Assembly (NCBI RefSeq): GCF_028368995.1
Contig: NZ_JAQNDL010000001.1
Location: forward strand, 2,444,001 to 2,508,000
From: Nannocystis bainbridge
GTDB taxonomy: Bacteria > Myxococcota_A > Polyangia > Nannocystales > Nannocystaceae
DNA length: 64,000 nucleotides
Direction of reading: 5' to 3'
Shown here: piece after piece, positions 40,046-53,663 of the stretch
How positions within the stretch are numbered: the stretch's first letter is position 1
Layout: each line of letters begins with the position of its first letter
Position numbers and translations under genes: made by a program
Notes under the pieces: generated by a model
What the model was told of the DNA's origin: nothing
Seen by the model: the letters and a program-made list of their open reading frames with translations, nothing else
The model's database searches: none

Positions 40046-41698
40046 ATGACGCGCCCCCAGCTCTCGATCTCCGCGGCCCTCGCCCTCGCCCTCGCCCCTG
40101 CGTGCGGCGATGACACCGGCGGCGCCGCCACCGGCGACGGCCCGGCCACCAACATCACGGCGACCGACGGTCCCGGGGGGACGAGCGAGGGCGGCAGCGA
40201 GTCGGACGGCGGGGTCACGACCGCGGCGCCGGAGCCGTTCGTGCCGGTGCCGGCGGTCGGCGGCATCGAGCTCGAGTGGGTCGAGGCCAACCAGGGCATC
40301 GGCGTGGCGATCGGCCGCGACGGCGCCGGCGTCGGCGGGTCCGACCGCACCTCGTACCTGCTGCAGAACCGGCTCACGCTGATCCGCGCGTTCTGGCGCA
40401 AGCTGCCCGAGGACTGGGTCCCGCGCGAGATCGAGGCCCGGCTCATCATCAGCGGCTACCCCGAGGGCGACAAGGTGCTGTCGAGCAAGGCGCTGGTCGA
40501 CGGCGCGGCGTTCGTCGGCAACCTCGAGAAGAGCTTCTACTGGGGCCTGATGCCGGCCGAGGTCATCTCGGGGCTCAAGTACCGCATCGAGCTGTGGGAG
40601 ACCGAGAAGGGCTGGGCGCAGATCGATCCGTCCACGCCCGCGGGCTCGACCCCGCCCAATCTGCCGGTGTCCGGCAACGCCTTCATCGGCGTCGAGGACA
40701 GCTACCAGATCATGAAGGTCACCATCGTCCCGTACAACTACAACTTCGGCGGCTGCGTCACGACGCCCGACCTGTCGGAGTCGACGATGAAGAAGTTCGA
40801 GACGTTCATGTTCATGATGAACCCGATCGAGCGGCTCGAGATCACGCTGCACGAGCCGATCGACTGGCAGGGCGAGCTGACGCATTTCGGCCAGCTCAAC
40901 CAGTTCATGGTCGACCTGCGCCAGCAGGACGGCGCGCCGCCCGAGACCTACTACTACGGCTACGTCGACGTGTGCTCGGGCGGCCTCGGCGGCGCCGGCG
41001 GGCAGGCGATCGACATCCCCAGCGGCGCGCTCAAGAACGACGCGTGGAAGCGGACCTCGTCCGGTCTGTCGCTGCCGGGCAACACCGACTACGCGGCCGA
41101 GACCTTCGTCCACGAGGTCGGCCACTCGCAGGGTCGCTACCACATCGCCTGCAGCGGCGAGGCCGGGACCGACAACAGCTATCCGCACCAGGGCGGCGAC
41201 ATCGGCGAGTGGGGCTTCGGCATCAACAACTTCAAGCTCTACCACCCCACCGTGCACAAGGACTACATGACCTACTGCCACCCGGTGTGGGCCTCGACCT
41301 TCGGCTGGAACAAGGTGTTCCCGATCATCCAGCAGCTGAGCTCGTGGGACACGGACGCCCCGCCCGCGCCCGAGCAGGGCGACGTGGTCCTGCTCGGCGT
41401 GATCCAGCCCGACGGCACCGAGTCGTGGATCACCACCCCGGGCGCCGTCGACCCGAACAACCTCAGCGCCGTGCAGCACGTCGAGTTCTTCGCCGGCGGC
41501 GAGTCCGTCGCCGTCCAGGCCGCCGAGGTCCGCCCGCAGCCCGACAGCGACGCCGTCAACATCGTCGTCGCCCTGCCCGAGGGTTTCGATGATGTCACCC
41601 AGATCGCCCGCGTCGACGGCGCTCGCCGCACGATCACCAGGGCCGAGGACATCACGATCAGCCACAAGTACCGCGCGCTGCCGCTGAGCAACAAGTAG
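40046..41698 (+). CDS. M66-like zinc metalloprotease lipoprotein
   Basis: 550 residues. The signal peptide has a lipobox-like APAC, then a Thr/Gly/Ser linker and a beta-rich domain. A protease domain follows with intact HExxHxxGxxH (HEVGHSQGRYH, first His at 356) and a likely Met-turn (KDYMTYC). The arrangement resembles M66 (StcE-like) secreted peptidases, but the assignment to M66 rather than a related metzincin is tentative. The C-terminal 120 residues form a beta domain. It is probably surface exposed and degrades external protein, fitting a predatory or scavenging life style (inference). Confidence 0.8.
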   Translation: MTRPQLSISAALALALAPACGDDTGGAATGDGPATNITATDGPGGTSEGGSESDGGVTTAAPEPFVPVPAVGGIELEWVEANQGIGVAIGRDGAGVGGSDRTSYLLQNRLTLIRAFWRKLPEDWVPREIEARLIISGYPEGDKVLSSKALVDGAAFVGNLEKSFYWGLMPAEVISGLKYRIELWETEKGWAQIDPSTPAGSTPPNLPVSGNAFIGVEDSYQIMKVTIVPYNYNFGGCVTTPDLSESTMKKFETFMFMMNPIERLEITLHEPIDWQGELTHFGQLNQFMVDLRQQDGAPPETYYYGYVDVCSGGLGGAGGQAIDIPSGALKNDAWKRTSSGLSLPGNTDYAAETFVHEVGHSQGRYHIACSGEAGTDNSYPHQGGDIGEWGFGINNFKLYHPTVHKDYMTYCHPVWASTFGWNKVFPIIQQLSSWDTDAPPAPEQGDVVLLGVIQPDGTESWITTPGAVDPNNLSAVQHVEFFAGGESVAVQAAEVRPQPDSDAVNIVVALPEGFDDVTQIARVDGARRTITRAEDITISHKYRALPLSNK

Positions 41699-41702
41699 GG
41701 GC

Positions 41703-41753
41703 TGACCTTCCGGTCAGGTCTGAAGGGACATGTCGCTCGCGACATGTCCCTTC
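41703..41753. repeat. Perfect 15-bp-arm palindrome after protease gene
   Basis: GAAGGGACATGTCGC (41722-41736) and GCGACATGTCCCTTC (41739-41753) are exact reverse complements with a 2-nt loop. A small hairpin TGACC-TTCC-GGTCA (41703-41716) precedes it, starting four bases after the stop. Convergent spacer. Confidence 0.9.
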
Positions 41754-41782
41754 GCGCATTGTCGCCAGTCGATTTGAAAGAC

Positions 41783-41815
41783 GAAGGGCCCCGGCGCGCC
41801 GCGCCGGAGCCCTTC
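41783..41815 (-). terminator. Hairpin terminator for FG-GAP gene 1 (minus strand)
   Basis: GAAGGGC (41783-41789) pairs with GCCCTTC (41809-41815) around an inner stem CCGGCGC/GCGCCGG. On the minus strand it is followed by TCTTTC. It lies 20 nt after the stop of the gene at 41835-44231. Confidence 0.65.
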
Positions 41816-41834
41816 CCCTCACCGCTCACCCGTC

Positions 41835-44231
41835 TCAGGCGCGCTTGCGCGAGCGGCGGACGCCGAACACGCCGAGCAGCAGCAGCGAGCCCCACAGGCC
41901 GCGGGTGCCCTGGCTGTCGGCGACGCAGCCGCAGCCGTCGTCGTCGAGCTGGCACTGGCCGTCGGCGCCCGGGGCCGCGCCGTCGGGGCACTGGCCGTCG
42001 GTGTCGGTGGCACTGTCGCCGCAGTCCTCGGGGCAGGTCGACTCCTCGCCCGGGTCGCACACGTCGTCGCCGCACACTCCGCAGTCCTCGGGGCAGGTCT
42101 CACCGCCGGTCGGCTCGCAGATGCCGTCGCACTCGCCGGCCGTCTCGCCGCAGTCCTCCGGGCACACTTCGCCCGCCTCGCAGCTGCCGTCGCCGCACAT
42201 CGGGCCCGTGTCGCTCTCGCTCGTGGGGCAGTCCGCGGGGCAGGTCTCATCGGGCTCGCACACCCCGTTGCACGGGCAGTCCTGCGGGCAGAGCTCGTTG
42301 GTCTCGGCCGGCTCGTCGCACACGCCGTTGCCGCAGGTGTTCTGGCACTCGATGCAGGTGGGCGAGTCCTCGTCGCAGGTCTCCCACTCCTGGACCATCC
42401 CGTCGCCGCAGCTGTTGGGATCGATCTCGAGGGCGACGGTGAACGGGCCGACGCAGACCCGATTCTCGGCAGCATCGATGGCGCAGTACTGCCAGGTCAG
42501 GGTGTCGGTCTTGTTGCCGTTGTACGGCACGGTGAAGTCGACCCGCCACAGCGCCTCGCCGAACCAGATCGAAGGAGCGATGAACTTCTTCGGATCGGTG
42601 TCCAGCATGTTGACCAGCTCGTTCGGGTCGGCGAGGCCGAGCGCGAACTCCATGTACGGCAGGCGCCGGCCGTGGGCCGTCAGCGCCGCCCCCTCGCCGG
42701 TCAGGTTGAGGTCGCCGAGGCCGGCGTCGAACCAGTAGTCGTGCCAGTGGCTCGGCGTCTTGTAGTCGTTGACGCGGGCCTGGAACCCGGTCTCTTGCCC
42801 GAAGTACAGCAGCGTGCCGAGCTTGGCCTCGATGTTGTCGTCGTAGATCCGCGGCGGCGTGATGTCGACCGGCACGCCGTCGGCCGGGTCGTCGCGGCCG
42901 AACAGTACGAAGTTCGGCTGCCCCGCGTCGCGCGAGGCAAGGGCGACGTCGACCCGCTCGTCGTGGTTGAAGTCGGCGAACATCAGGCCGAACGTCGAAG
43001 CCAGGCCGGGCACCACCGGGAACGCCGCGTCCAGCGGTGCCCCCGCCGCGGTGAACTTGCTGCCGTCGTTGAGGAACAGCCGCGAGTTCTTGTCGTTCGG
43101 GCCCAGGCGCAGGCCGGTGGTCACGAAGTCGGGCGTGCCGTTGTTGTCGAAGTCGAGGGTCGCCGCGTCGAAGTCGAGCTTCGGCGGGTTTTGCCCGATG
43201 TCCCAGAAGCCGTTGGGGTTGTCGGCGAAGTCACCGCTGCCGTTGTTGACGATCACCGAATTGCGCTTGGCGCAGTAGTTGGTGCCCATGATGTCGACGC
43301 AGTTGCCCATCTGCCCGACACCGTCCTGCAGCGTCACGACGTCGACGAAGCCGTCGCCGGTGAAGTCCATCGGCGTGAACGCGGCGTTGACCTGCTTGGC
43401 GATGTTGCCCTCGAGCGCGCCGATCGGCAGGTGGGTGAAGTTGCCGTCGCCGTCGTTCTTGAGCACGATCGCCCAGCCGACGCCGCGGGTCGCGACCAGC
43501 ACGTCGAGCGCGTAGTCGTTGTCGATGTCGACCAGCTCCATGTCGAACGACCACACGGCCCAGCTCTCCATGCCCATCGGCAGGTTGGCGGCGCCGTCCT
43601 CGAACGTGCCGTCGCCGTTGCCGAGCCACAGGCGCAGCGAGGCGCCCTGGTCGACCGGGTCGCCGTAGGGCTGGCTCGAGCCCCAGTCGGTGGCGACGAT
43701 GTCGAGGTCGCCGTCGAGGTCGACGTCGCCGAGCTCGAGGTCGCCGATGCTCTTGTTGTTGCCCGGGCCGATGTCCTGGCGGGTGAACGCGCCGCCGCCC
43801 TCGTTGAGCAGGACGTAGCTCTGGCCGGTGAAGTTGACGCCGACCACCAGGTCCGCGTCGCCGTCGCCGTCGATGTCGCCGGCCTTGATCACGTAGGCGT
43901 TGTCGGGGTCGTCGAACACGCCGGCCGCGGCGGTGAAGCCGGTGCCGCCGCCGTTGACGAGCAGCTGGTTCGGCTGGGCGTTCTGGTCGCTGCCGGTGTT
44001 GTCACCCGAGCTGTTGGCGAACACGAGGTCGACGAACCCGTCGTTGTTGATGTCGACCAGCTCGACCTTCTGCGACGTGTACCCGGCGTCCGGCAGCGTG
44101 ATGCCGGCGTCGAGCGCCCACGGGGCCGCGCCGGCCAGCGCCGGCAGCAGCGCCGTCGACACGACCGTGACGGCCTGGAGCACGCGGGCCGGACGAGGAC
44201 AGGAGTTGGACCTAAAGCGAGCGTCGAACAT
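41835..44231 (-). CDS. FG-GAP repeat surface protein with Cys-rich repeats and MYXO-CTERM
   Basis: 798 residues. A signal peptide (cleavage near LAGAAPW) is followed by about seven FG-GAP/VCBS-type repeats with calcium-loop patterns such as DINNDGFVDLVFAN, DIDGDGDADLVVG and DVDLDGDLDIVA. These form an integrin-like beta-propeller. A beta domain follows, then repeats of the form CGDGxCExxExCPxDC. The C-terminus DDGCGCVADSQGTRGLWGS, a hydrophobic segment and RRSRKRA form a clear MYXO-CTERM signal. Paralogue of the next gene. It is probably displayed on the cell surface as an adhesin or scaffold (inference). Confidence 0.88.
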   Translation of the reverse strand: MFDARFRSNSCPRPARVLQAVTVVSTALLPALAGAAPWALDAGITLPDAGYTSQKVELVDINNDGFVDLVFANSSGDNTGSDQNAQPNQLLVNGGGTGFTAAAGVFDDPDNAYVIKAGDIDGDGDADLVVGVNFTGQSYVLLNEGGGAFTRQDIGPGNNKSIGDLELGDVDLDGDLDIVATDWGSSQPYGDPVDQGASLRLWLGNGDGTFEDGAANLPMGMESWAVWSFDMELVDIDNDYALDVLVATRGVGWAIVLKNDGDGNFTHLPIGALEGNIAKQVNAAFTPMDFTGDGFVDVVTLQDGVGQMGNCVDIMGTNYCAKRNSVIVNNGSGDFADNPNGFWDIGQNPPKLDFDAATLDFDNNGTPDFVTTGLRLGPNDKNSRLFLNDGSKFTAAGAPLDAAFPVVPGLASTFGLMFADFNHDERVDVALASRDAGQPNFVLFGRDDPADGVPVDITPPRIYDDNIEAKLGTLLYFGQETGFQARVNDYKTPSHWHDYWFDAGLGDLNLTGEGAALTAHGRRLPYMEFALGLADPNELVNMLDTDPKKFIAPSIWFGEALWRVDFTVPYNGNKTDTLTWQYCAIDAAENRVCVGPFTVALEIDPNSCGDGMVQEWETCDEDSPTCIECQNTCGNGVCDEPAETNELCPQDCPCNGVCEPDETCPADCPTSESDTGPMCGDGSCEAGEVCPEDCGETAGECDGICEPTGGETCPEDCGVCGDDVCDPGEESTCPEDCGDSATDTDGQCPDGAAPGADGQCQLDDDGCGCVADSQGTRGLWGSLLLLGVFGVRRSRKRA

Positions 44232-44281
44232 GGTGTTTCACTTTCAAGCGAGGGGTCAGGTGCAGTGAAGAATTCAGGGCG

Positions 44282-44337
44282 AAAAAATCGAAAGGGGCCG
44301 AAGGTGCGGGCGGACGAGCCGCCGAACCCTCGGCCCC
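44282..44337 (-). terminator. Rho-independent terminator for FG-GAP gene 2 (minus strand)
   Basis: GGGGCCGA (44294-44301) pairs with TCGGCCCC (44330-44337). On the minus strand the stem is followed by TTTCGATTTTTT. It lies 14 nt after the stop of the gene at 44351-46924. Confidence 0.8.
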
Positions 44338-44350
44338 GGTCGCGTCGGCA

Positions 44351-46924
<2,574 letters not shown>

Positions 46925-47250
46925 GATGTTTGAACCTTCAATCGGGGGAAACACGCCGAGGCAGCCCGAGACGGGTCGCCGCGACAGGGCCCTGGAGCGC
47001 CGTAGCCAGCATAAGAAGGGTCTCGCGCCGGCGTCCAGTAAAAGTGAGTCCACGCGCGGTCTCGAGCCTCCGGGTTTACACCCCTGGCCCATGGGAAAAC
47101 CGGACGGCGGGCCCTTCGCGCCGGCGACTTCGATGTGTCACATCGGCGGCGCGCTGCGATCACCTGTCTGCAAGAACAGGTGACTTCAGGCGCGCTGGGC
47201 GCTACGCACCCCCCGGACCTGCACCCGCGGTCCGACGTCGCGGAGGTGTC
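46925..47250. other. Intergenic region with one hairpin
   Basis: No gene seen. It includes the AT-rich leader of the FG-GAP gene, a GC-rich stretch and a hairpin at 47160-47183. Open frames here are not credible. Confidence 0.5.
47160..47183 (-). terminator. Hairpin downstream of MuiA-like gene
   Basis: TCACCTGT (47160-47167) and ACAGGTGA (47176-47183) form an 8-bp perfect stem about 70 nt after the stop of the minus-strand DUF4139 gene. No T tract; it may be a terminator or a decayed member of the dispersed palindrome family. Confidence 0.35.
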
Positions 47251-48885
<1,635 letters not shown>

Positions 48886-48888
48886 GAC

Positions 48889-51123
48889 TCACTCCCGGCG
48901 GTTGCCGCCGACCAGTTCCTTCTTCGCGGAGATCCGGACCACGTAGGTCGCGGTGAGCTTCTTCTGCTGACCGGCAGGGACCTGCACGCGCCAGCGGTAG
49001 CCGCCCTTCAGCGCGTAGTCCTCGGGCTCGAACGGCGCCCACGCCGGCTCGACCGCGCCGACCTCGACCTGGATCTCGTCCTCGCGCTCGCGCACGCTCG
49101 GCAGCCGCTCCTGCACCTCGACCTCGACCGGCCGCGGCGAGCGGTTGGCGACCTCGAACTCGAGGTCGTGGCGCAGCGACAGCGAGCCGCCCATCAAGCC
49201 GGCCGCCTCCTCGCGGAAGTGGGTGTTGCGCGAGACCTTGATCGCCTGCTCGACGCCGAGGCCGATCTGCACCTCGCCGCGCGGCGGGGCGACCTTGAGG
49301 TCGGCCGACAGCAAGTAGTCGCCGCCGACGTAGATGTCCGCCGGGCCCGGCAAGAGCGGCGCGTCGAGCGGGTTCTTCAGCTTGACGAAGCGGTACACGT
49401 CGGTGCTCTCGCGCGGCACCACGACGTAGCCGAGCTGGATCGGCGCCGCCTGGGTGAGCAGCGGCACCGAGTGGTAGTCGCCGTCGGACGGGATGTCGAC
49501 CGGCGTCTCGGCGGCGTACACGTAGTCGAAGCCGAACCACGACTCGGCGAACCGGTGGCGCGGCGGCAGCCCGCGACCGCCCGCCTGCTGGGCCCGCGTC
49601 ACCGCGCCGTCGATCAGCGACACCACGTCGAGCTCGCGCGTCACCTCGCGCACCCACAACATCTCGAGGTAGCGCTCGCGCCGGTGCGTCAGCGTCAGCA
49701 CGCCGCGCCGGCCGGCCTCGGGCCCAGGCATGCGCAGGTCGCCATAGGCCAGCTGCTCGGGCGCCGCCTCGTGCTCGGGCTCGGGCCCCGGGCGAGCCAG
49801 CCCGCCCTGCGGCCCGCCGCCCTCGGCCCCGCCGAAGAAGCCGCCGACCGCGTCGGCCAGGGCTCCGCCGAGGCCGCCCTTGCGAGGCAGGGGCGCCGAG
49901 GCCATCACCGGCTGGGGCGATGCGGGCGACGGCGGCGGTGCCCCCGAGCGCATCACCATCGGCGGCGCGCTGACTTTGGGTGACGGTCGCCCAGCCCCGG
50001 GCGCCGGCTGGTTGCGGGCCTGCTCGAGCTGCCTCGAGCGCTGCTGGTACTGCGGGCTGATGCTCCCGTCCTGCGTGTGCTCGCGCGGCATGTCGGCGAG
50101 CACCTCGATCGAGGCCTCCGTCTCGGGGTCGGCCCACGCCTCGCTGGGCACCGGCTCGGGCGTCGGCTTGGACCGCGGCACGGACCCGGCGGCGAGGAAG
50201 CGATCGTAATCGGCGTAGAGCTCACCCGCCCCGGCCGGCGGCGCTCGCCAGCCGCGGCGCTGCGGCGCTGGTTGGCGGCGACCGATCCGCAGCGCCTGCA
50301 TCTCCGGCAGCTCGACCCATCGCTGGGCGTCGGCGGTGGCCAGCGTGAGGCGCACGCCGGCCCAGTCCTCGCCGGTGTCCTGAGCCACCATCGCCCGCAC
50401 CGCCACCGTCGCCCGGGCCATGTCGCGCGTCAGGCTGACCGCGTAGGCCGGGGCCCAGCGGGCGCCGGGCACCATGTACTCGATGATCAGCCGCACCGGC
50501 GCCGGCGGCACGTCGCGCGCGCGCAGGCTGATCAGCGCCGCCTTGCGCAGCTCGTGCGGCTTGGCCTGGCGCGCCTTCGAGGCCGCCTTGCGCCGGGCCT
50601 CGAGGTGCTCGCGGCGCTCCTCGGCCTGGCGCTGCTCCTCGCGCAGCCGCTGCAGCTGCGCGTCGATGGCCGCGATCTGCTGCTGCTGGAACGCCACCAG
50701 AGACAGCCGCGCCGCTGTCGGCGACGGCCGCGGTGGTTGCCCGCGCTTGTTGGCCGGGCGCTCGTACACCTGCAGCCGCTCGATGCGGGCGCGCTGGGCC
50801 TCGAGGTGGGCGCGGCGGTCGGCGAGCGCGCGGACGTCCCGGCGGGCCTGCTTGAGCTCGGCGTCGTCGGGAGGCGGCAGTGATGGATCGGGCACCGCCA
50901 GGTCGAGCGCGACCCGCAGGTCCATCGCCACCGGCAGCTCGCCGCCCTCACCCTCGACGCGCACGCGGACCGAGCCGTCGTCGAGGCTGAGCGGCAACCC
51001 GAGCAGCTTGACCTGCGGCGGCACCGGCTGGGCCGCCAGCAAGATCGCCGAGCGAGTGACGAGCGCGCCCTGGCGATACACCGTGACCGAGTCGATCCGC
51101 GAGGTCAGGACGGGGACGTTCAT
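48889..51123 (-). CDS. DUF4139/MuiA-family protein with Pro-rich insertion
   Basis: About 744 residues. An N-terminal DUF4140-like segment (SRIDSVTVYRQGALVTRSA), a long coiled coil (about 85-190), then DUF4139 (YMVPGARWAPAYAVSL, AQDTGEDWAGVRLTLA). A low-complexity Pro/Gly/Gln-rich insertion of about 200 residues splits the domain before its C-terminal half (YAAETPVDIPSDGDYHSVPL). The ATG at 51123 was chosen; a CATAAT box at 51134-51139 ends 10 nt upstream, so the leader would be very short. It is paired with the smaller DUF4139 gene downstream. Confidence 0.82.
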   Translation of the reverse strand: MNVPVLTSRIDSVTVYRQGALVTRSAILLAAQPVPPQVKLLGLPLSLDDGSVRVRVEGEGGELPVAMDLRVALDLAVPDPSLPPPDDAELKQARRDVRALADRRAHLEAQRARIERLQVYERPANKRGQPPRPSPTAARLSLVAFQQQQIAAIDAQLQRLREEQRQAEERREHLEARRKAASKARQAKPHELRKAALISLRARDVPPAPVRLIIEYMVPGARWAPAYAVSLTRDMARATVAVRAMVAQDTGEDWAGVRLTLATADAQRWVELPEMQALRIGRRQPAPQRRGWRAPPAGAGELYADYDRFLAAGSVPRSKPTPEPVPSEAWADPETEASIEVLADMPREHTQDGSISPQYQQRSRQLEQARNQPAPGAGRPSPKVSAPPMVMRSGAPPPSPASPQPVMASAPLPRKGGLGGALADAVGGFFGGAEGGGPQGGLARPGPEPEHEAAPEQLAYGDLRMPGPEAGRRGVLTLTHRRERYLEMLWVREVTRELDVVSLIDGAVTRAQQAGGRGLPPRHRFAESWFGFDYVYAAETPVDIPSDGDYHSVPLLTQAAPIQLGYVVVPRESTDVYRFVKLKNPLDAPLLPGPADIYVGGDYLLSADLKVAPPRGEVQIGLGVEQAIKVSRNTHFREEAAGLMGGSLSLRHDLEFEVANRSPRPVEVEVQERLPSVREREDEIQVEVGAVEPAWAPFEPEDYALKGGYRWRVQVPAGQQKKLTATYVVRISAKKELVGGNRRE

Positions 51124-51322
51124 AGGCCGGCGGATTATGCCCGCGTCTCGGCCGGCGATCGCCGGCAAGCCGACGCGCCGGCCTCGAAGCGGCGAAATCG
51201 CCGTTCCACGCGGTTTCACGGGCGCGGCGCCGGCCGCCTGCGCGCCTGCTCGTCACGCGTCCGCGCCCACGCACGCGGGCGAGCGCGAGCCGCAGCGCGG
51301 CCGCGCTCGTCTGCGCCGGCGA

Positions 51323-53476
51323 TCACGCCGGCACGCGTCCGACGTCCTTGCGGTCGAAGAAGCGGTGGTTGGCGATCGCCTTGACGAACTGCTGCGCCAC
51401 CTGCTGCAGGTCGGCCGGCTTGCGGGCCCCGACCACACCTGGCTCTTTGAGCAGGTCGGCCTCCGACCCGCCCGCCGGCAGGATGTTGCTGGCGAGCAGC
51501 AGGTCGAGGCCCTCGCCGGTGGCCGCGAGCGGCTTGTAGTGGGCGAACGCCTCGGCGACGAAGTGGAGCGCCGCGCCCTCCTTCTTCAGCGCCGCCGCGC
51601 TGTCGGCCCCGCCGGGCACGTAGACCGCGTCGTAGAACACCGACGCCGCCGTTCGCAGCGACTTCTGCGGCGCGAGCGGCTTGCCGTCGCTGCGCTTGAC
51701 CGGGGCCATCGAAGGCGCCACCACCTCGACGGTCGCGCCGCCGGCGGTCAGCGCCGCCTTGAGCGCGTCGACCTGGGCGCCGTCGACCCCGTCCGCCACC
51801 AGCACCGCGATCTGCCGGGTCTGGATGGTGTCCTTGACCGTGTGGGCCATGCTGAGCTCGGGCGCCTTGACCTTGGAGTAGTCCTGGCGCAGGCCCGGCG
51901 CCGAGGTCACGCCGAACTTCGACCACTCGGCCTTGAGGCGCTTCATCGCCGAGGCCGGGTCGTCGACGGTGAGCCCGAGGTTCTTGGCCACGCGCTCGGC
52001 CAGCTGGACGTCGACCTGGGTCAGCAGGTCGACCATGCGCTTGCGGACCGGCACCGCGTCGACCTTGCTGAGCTCGAAGCTGAACGCGTCGACGATGTGC
52101 TGCCTCTCGTAGTCGGCCTGGTTGCGCCAGAACAGCTCGGCCTGGCCGAAGTGGTCGCCGAACCGCGGGCTGCGCTCGCGGACCTTCTTGCCCTCCTGCG
52201 GCGCGGGGAAGCTGTTGAACCCTTTGCCGCCGGCCTGGAACGGGCAGCCCTTCGCCAGCGAATTCGGCGAGTAGGCGACCGGCCCCTTGTTGACCATGTG
52301 GCGCATGTGCCCGTCGCGCTGATTGTTGACGATCGCGTTTTCAGGGCGGTTGATCGGCAGCTCGTGGAAGTTCGGGCTGCCGAGGCGGCTCAGCTGCGTG
52401 TCGAGGTACGAGAACAGCCGGCCCTGCAGCAGCGGGTCCTCCGAGAAGTCGATGCCGGGCACCAGGTGCGACGGGCAGAACGCGACCTGCTCGGTCTCGG
52501 CGAAGAAGTTGTCGGGGTTGCGGTCGAGCACCAGGCGGCCGACCTTCTGCAGCGGCGCCAGCTGCTCCGGCCACACCTTGGTCGCGTCGAGCACGTCGAA
52601 CGGGAACTGGCCCTCCTCGCCCTCGGGGATGGTCTGGATCGCAAACTCCCACTCGGGGTACTGACCGCGCTCGATCGCCTGCCACAGGTCGAGGCGGTGG
52701 TAGTCGGAGTTCTTGCCGCTGATCTTCTGCGCCTCGTCCCACACCACCGAGTGGAGGCCGAGCTTCGGCTTCCAGTGGAACTTGACGAAGTGGGCCTTGC
52801 CGTCCTCGTCGAGCAGGCGGAACGTGTTGACGCCGAAGCCCTCGATCATGCGCAGGCTGCGGGGGATGGCCCGGTCCGACATCACCCACATCAGCATGTG
52901 CGTCGACTCGGGCGTCAAGGACGCGAAGTCCCAGAACGTGTCGTGGGCCGAGGCCGCTTGCGGGATCTCGTTGTCCTGCTCCGGCTTCACCGCGTGGATC
53001 ACGTCGGGGAACTTGATCGCGTCCTGGATGAAGAACACCGGGATGTTGTTGCCCACGAGGTCGAAGATGCCGTCCTCGGTGTAGAACTTGACCGCGAAGC
53101 CGCGCACGTCGCGGGCCAGGTCGGTCGAGCCCCGCGAGCCGGCCACCGTCGAGAAGCGGACGAACACCCGCGTCTTCTGCCCGACCTTGCGCAAGAACTT
53201 GGCGGTCGTCAGCTTCTTCAGCGAGTTCGTGACCTCGAAGTAGCCGTGGGCCCCTTCGCCGCGGGCGTGGACCACCCGTTCGGGGATCCGCTCGTGGTCG
53301 AAGTGGGTGATCTTCTCGCGCAGGATGAAGTCTTCGAGCAGCGTCGGGCCGCGCTGTCCGGCCTTGAGCGAGTTGTTGTCGTCGCCGACTGCGACCCCCT
53401 GATTCGTCGTAAGTTCGGGGCAATTACCGGGCCCGCGGGGAGCCTCGTCCTTCTCGTTGCGATCGTCCGTCGACAT
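51323..53476 (-). CDS. katE: Catalase HPII-type with C-terminal DJ-1/PfpI domain
   Basis: About 717 residues, the large-subunit monofunctional haem catalase. Catalytic His70 lies in RVVHARGEGAHGYFEV. The haem-side Tyr is in RLFSYLDTQLSRLG, and FVRFSTVAGSRGSTD is conserved. The last 150 residues are a DJ-1/PfpI-like domain (IAVLVADGVDGAQVDALKAAL...DAVYVPGGADSA), diagnostic for clade-2 catalases. It decomposes hydrogen peroxide. The ATG at 53476 has AGGAGGA at ideal spacing, which fixes the start over an upstream in-frame alternative. Confidence 0.96.
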   Translation of the reverse strand: MSTDDRNEKDEAPRGPGNCPELTTNQGVAVGDDNNSLKAGQRGPTLLEDFILREKITHFDHERIPERVVHARGEGAHGYFEVTNSLKKLTTAKFLRKVGQKTRVFVRFSTVAGSRGSTDLARDVRGFAVKFYTEDGIFDLVGNNIPVFFIQDAIKFPDVIHAVKPEQDNEIPQAASAHDTFWDFASLTPESTHMLMWVMSDRAIPRSLRMIEGFGVNTFRLLDEDGKAHFVKFHWKPKLGLHSVVWDEAQKISGKNSDYHRLDLWQAIERGQYPEWEFAIQTIPEGEEGQFPFDVLDATKVWPEQLAPLQKVGRLVLDRNPDNFFAETEQVAFCPSHLVPGIDFSEDPLLQGRLFSYLDTQLSRLGSPNFHELPINRPENAIVNNQRDGHMRHMVNKGPVAYSPNSLAKGCPFQAGGKGFNSFPAPQEGKKVRERSPRFGDHFGQAELFWRNQADYERQHIVDAFSFELSKVDAVPVRKRMVDLLTQVDVQLAERVAKNLGLTVDDPASAMKRLKAEWSKFGVTSAPGLRQDYSKVKAPELSMAHTVKDTIQTRQIAVLVADGVDGAQVDALKAALTAGGATVEVVAPSMAPVKRSDGKPLAPQKSLRTAASVFYDAVYVPGGADSAAALKKEGAALHFVAEAFAHYKPLAATGEGLDLLLASNILPAGGSEADLLKEPGVVGARKPADLQQVAQQFVKAIANHRFFDRKDVGRVPA

Positions 53477-53646
53477 CTCGTCCTCCTGATGCGCCGACCA
53501 TCGCGACACGGTGCGGCCGCCCTCCTTAGCACCCTCGACGATCGGTGCAACCGAGCCCGCCGCGAACGACGGCTGACGAGACGTCTGCCGCGCCCCCGCG
53601 GGCTCGCGCGGGCTCGACCCCCCGCCTCGAGCGGCCGGAGGCGATC

Positions 53647-53660
53647 TGTCCTTCAGGACA
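53647..53660. repeat. Short palindrome after agmatine deiminase gene
   Basis: TGTCCT-TC-AGGACA, three bases beyond the minus-strand stop codon at 53664. A member of the dispersed family in its stop-codon-proximal position. Confidence 0.7.
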
Positions 53661-53663
53661 TCA